The translations under genes were made by a program, and so were the position numbers. Positions 4,970 through 5,759 of a stretch of DNA of 5,759 bases are shown piece after piece. Numbering within the stretch: position 1 is the first letter of the stretch; every line of letters begins with the position of its first letter. Source of the stretch: Pseudomonadota bacterium. GTDB taxonomy: Bacteria > Pseudomonadota > Gammaproteobacteria > Steroidobacterales > Steroidobacteraceae. Location of the stretch: assembly GCA_028067895.1 (NCBI GenBank), contig JAPTUI010000119.1, forward strand, positions 1-5,759. The letters run 5' to 3'. Below the pieces are notes generated by a model that saw only the letters and a program-made list of their open reading frames with translations, was not told the origin of the DNA and made no database searches.

Positions 4970-5019
4970 GCGGCGCAGATGCAGAGCCGATGCCGGCCCT
5001 CCGCGCCCGGGCTGCCGCT
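4969..5019. terminator. Possible bidirectional terminator between convergent genes
   Basis: AGCGGC (4969-4974) at the hicA stop is complementary to GCCGCT (5014-5019) at the stop of the reverse-strand gene; allowing a 2-base bulge, the helix reaches 8 pairs. The gap between the two stops is only 48 bases. No T-run follows closely on either side, so confidence is low. Confidence 0.3.
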
Positions 5020-5281
5020 AGACGTTCGTCGATTCTAAGTAGTTCTCGATCTCGCCGACCACTCGGTCCAGCTCCGTGACCAATGTGGCGACGCGAGGGT
5101 CCGGAGGGCTCACTGGCAGTTCACGATTCATGTGGCTCTGGAAGGAGCCCCGGGGCTGGACATGGCCCGGTCCTGACGGCGGACGTATGCGGTCGGCAAG
5201 GTCCTGGGCACGCTCTTGCAGTGCCCGCAATTCTGATTCGTGATCGGTTGATGCCTTCTGCCTCTGCTTACGGCCGCCCAT
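5018..5281 (-). CDS. Small helical protein, 87 aa, unknown function
   Basis: Read on the reverse strand, the ATG at 5281 overlaps the end of the upstream reverse-strand gene by 14 bases, so translation is probably coupled; no strong Shine-Dalgarno sequence is seen. The frame is open further upstream (to 5353), but that would overlap the neighbour heavily. The product opens with a basic patch (MGGRKQRQKAS), then helix ESELRALQERAQDLADRI, a Pro/Gly-rich linker (PPSGPGHVQPRG), and a final helix (DPRVATLVTELDRVVGEI, then ENYLE). The heptad-like hydrophobic spacing suggests coiled-coil or helical-bundle contacts. The ends of both helices resemble those of the neighbouring gene product. No known family is recognised. 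It converges on hicA. Confidence 0.6.
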   Translation of the reverse strand: MGGRKQRQKASTDHESELRALQERAQDLADRIRPPSGPGHVQPRGSFQSHMNRELPVSPPDPRVATLVTELDRVVGEIENYLESTNV

Positions 5282-5459
5282 ACCGCTGTAGCAGGTAACC
5301 GCTGATCCGTCCGGCGGTTCCCCGAAGCTCATTGGCGATCTGCTGAAGTTCACCGTCTACCTGAACGCCGCCAGCAGGGAGGAAATCCCGGGCAGGAGCA
5401 ATCTCTCCTGCAAGCGCCTTCACTTGGGCCGCTATCTCCCGCACTCGCTCTGGTGTCAT
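5268..5459 (-). CDS. Small helical protein, 63 aa, first gene of a reverse-strand pair
   Basis: The ATG at 5459 (reverse strand) has the best Shine-Dalgarno sequence in the window: GGGAGGG (complement of 5464-5470), 4 bases from the start. The product begins MTPERVREIAAQVKALAGEI (helix 1), has a Gly/Pro/Ala turn (PARDFLPAGGVQVDG), and ends in helix 2 (ELQQIANELRGTAGRI, then SGYLLQRYGRP). There are no Cys, His or Trp residues and no signal or membrane segment. It overlaps the 87-aa gene by 14 bases, so the two form an operon whose products share a helix-linker-helix plan. Such small proteins at a phage edge can be accessory or regulatory factors, but nothing here identifies a function. Confidence 0.65.
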   Translation of the reverse strand: MTPERVREIAAQVKALAGEIAPARDFLPAGGVQVDGELQQIANELRGTAGRISGYLLQRYGRP

Positions 5460-5463
5460 CTCG

Positions 5464-5470
5464 CCCTCCC
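5464..5470 (-). promoter_or_regulatory. Strong ribosome binding site of the 63-aa gene
   Basis: CCCTCCC on the + strand reads GGGAGGG on the - strand, 4 bases before the ATG at 5459. It decides that start. Confidence 0.7.
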
Positions 5471-5505
5471 ATCGGATCGGAAATCCGCTGCTCGCCGCCG
5501 ATCAC

Positions 5506-5524
5506 TCAGTGCAAATTCAGTGCA
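5506..5524. repeat. 8-bp direct repeat, 11-bp period, upstream of the reverse-strand operon
   Basis: TCAGTGCA occurs at 5506-5513 and again at 5517-5524, separated by AAT. The period of 11 bp is close to one turn of DNA, so two protein subunits would bind the same face. It lies 47-65 bases upstream of the reverse-strand ATG, and about 130 bases from the att core. It could be an operator for the reverse-strand pair or an arm-type site for a recombinase or excisionase. Confidence 0.45.
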
Positions 5525-5654
5525 GTAGCTTACTCCGCAAGGCACCTTGGCGCGCAAGTCGCCTCGGTGGACACTGCTCAGAACATTTAAAGTATCAATG
5601 ACTTAGGCGCGTACCCGAGGAGCGGCGGAGAGTAGTCAAGAGTAGGGCATTCGT

Positions 5655-5696
5655 CTTTTAATCCGCTGGTCGAGGGTTCGATTCCCTCACGCCCCA
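5655..5696 (+). other. 3' half of tRNA-Lys(UUU): attachment site (attR or attP)
   Basis: The segment has a lysine-type anticodon loop CTTTTAA (5655-5661, anticodon TTT at 5657-5659), a 3' anticodon stem TCCGC, a 5-base variable region TGGTC, and a perfect T-arm (GAGGG, TTCGATT, CCCTC over 5672-5688). An acceptor strand ACGCCCC and discriminator A (5696) complete the half. The bases upstream do not complete a tRNA: the 5' anticodon stem would be TTCGT, matching TCCGC at only two of five positions, and no good acceptor partner lies at the right distance. Tyrosine recombinases often cross over in the anticodon loop and leave such 3' halves, so this is probably one end of an integrated element, with chromosome to the right. 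No CCA is encoded (ATT follows), so the host gene lacks CCA or this is phage attP. Confidence 0.7.
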
Positions 5697-5759
5697 ATTG
5701 AAGCGCTCAACAGAAACATTAGGCCGTGAGCGGGTTCGCTGCCGGTCTGCCGGCGAGGC
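5697..5759. other. Flank beyond the att core, no gene recognised
   Basis: No start, RNA gene or long frame can be supported in these 63 bases. A small perfect inverted repeat (GCCGG at 5741-5745, CCGGC at 5750-5754, loop TCTG) lies near the window edge. It could be the start of a terminator, but the following sequence is cut off. Confidence 0.4.

Larger units (their letters stand above)
5460..5654. other. Non-coding gap between the reverse-strand operon and the att core
   Basis: About 195 bases with no credible gene. It holds the ribosome binding site of the 63-aa gene, the TCAGTGCA direct repeat, and an A/T-rich patch (5583-5604, with ACATTTAAAGTATC) next to the tRNA half, such as phage attachment-site arms often have. 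I found no convincing -35/-10 pair on the reverse strand, although a promoter for the operon must lie here if it is expressed independently. Confidence 0.5.

Noticed and set aside
5611..5696. A complete tRNA gene at the att site, using GGCGCGT (5606-5612) or GGCGGAG (5624-5630) as the 5' acceptor strand
   Set aside because: GGCGCGT pairs at six of seven positions but gives a molecule of about 91 bases with no matching anticodon stem, and GGCGGAG pairs poorly. The D-arm region only loosely resembles a tRNA.
1..5759. CRISPR array, insertion sequence or transposon ends
   Set aside because: No regularly spaced repeats, transposase frame or long terminal inverted repeats were seen.

Overview
The window is GC-rich (roughly 60% or more) and densely coding. 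It looks like the right-hand part of a temperate tailed phage or prophage of a proteobacterium, most likely a Burkholderia/Xanthomonas-like beta- or gammaproteobacterium. That placement rests on general resemblance and codon use only; no host marker gene is present.

Layout. (1) Bases 3-4398, + strand: a tightly packed run of nine phage genes joined by ATGA, TAATG and GTGA overlaps or very short gaps. They are the C-terminal part of a charged protein (3-641), an 80-aa protein, a 172-aa conserved phage protein with a VGCKLPHG motif, a 230-aa protein, a 56-aa basic protein, the tail tape measure protein (2261-3712), and three small unrecognised genes (3714-4398). The tape measure is the only member with a firm function and is short at 483 aa. 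No baseplate, tail tip, fibre or lysis gene follows it. (2) Bases 4399-4527: non-coding leader with an extended -10 promoter, a palindromic operator candidate and two mutually exclusive hairpins at the ribosome binding site. (3) Bases 4528-4969: a hicB-hicA toxin-antitoxin pair in antitoxin-first order, with more A/T at wobble positions than the genes to its left, so probably a moron (separately acquired cargo). (4) Bases 5018-5459, - strand: two overlapping small helical genes that look like diverged relatives of each other, converging on hicA. (5) Bases 5460-5654: a regulatory-looking gap with an 8-bp direct repeat. (6) Bases 5655-5696: the 3' half of a tRNA-Lys(UUU) gene without a matching 5' half, the expected form of an attachment site. 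Bases 5697-5759 may be bacterial chromosome, or more phage DNA if this is attP.

How it fits together: a late virion-assembly operon ends in small accessory genes, followed by an addiction module and a small reverse-strand operon at the element's edge. No integrase, repressor, terminase or portal gene is visible. I found no clear case for an entirely new system. The best leads are the run of three strong stem-loops at 3782-3902, the switch-like hicB leader, the tandem small-protein pair at 5018-5459, and the tRNA-Lys att site.
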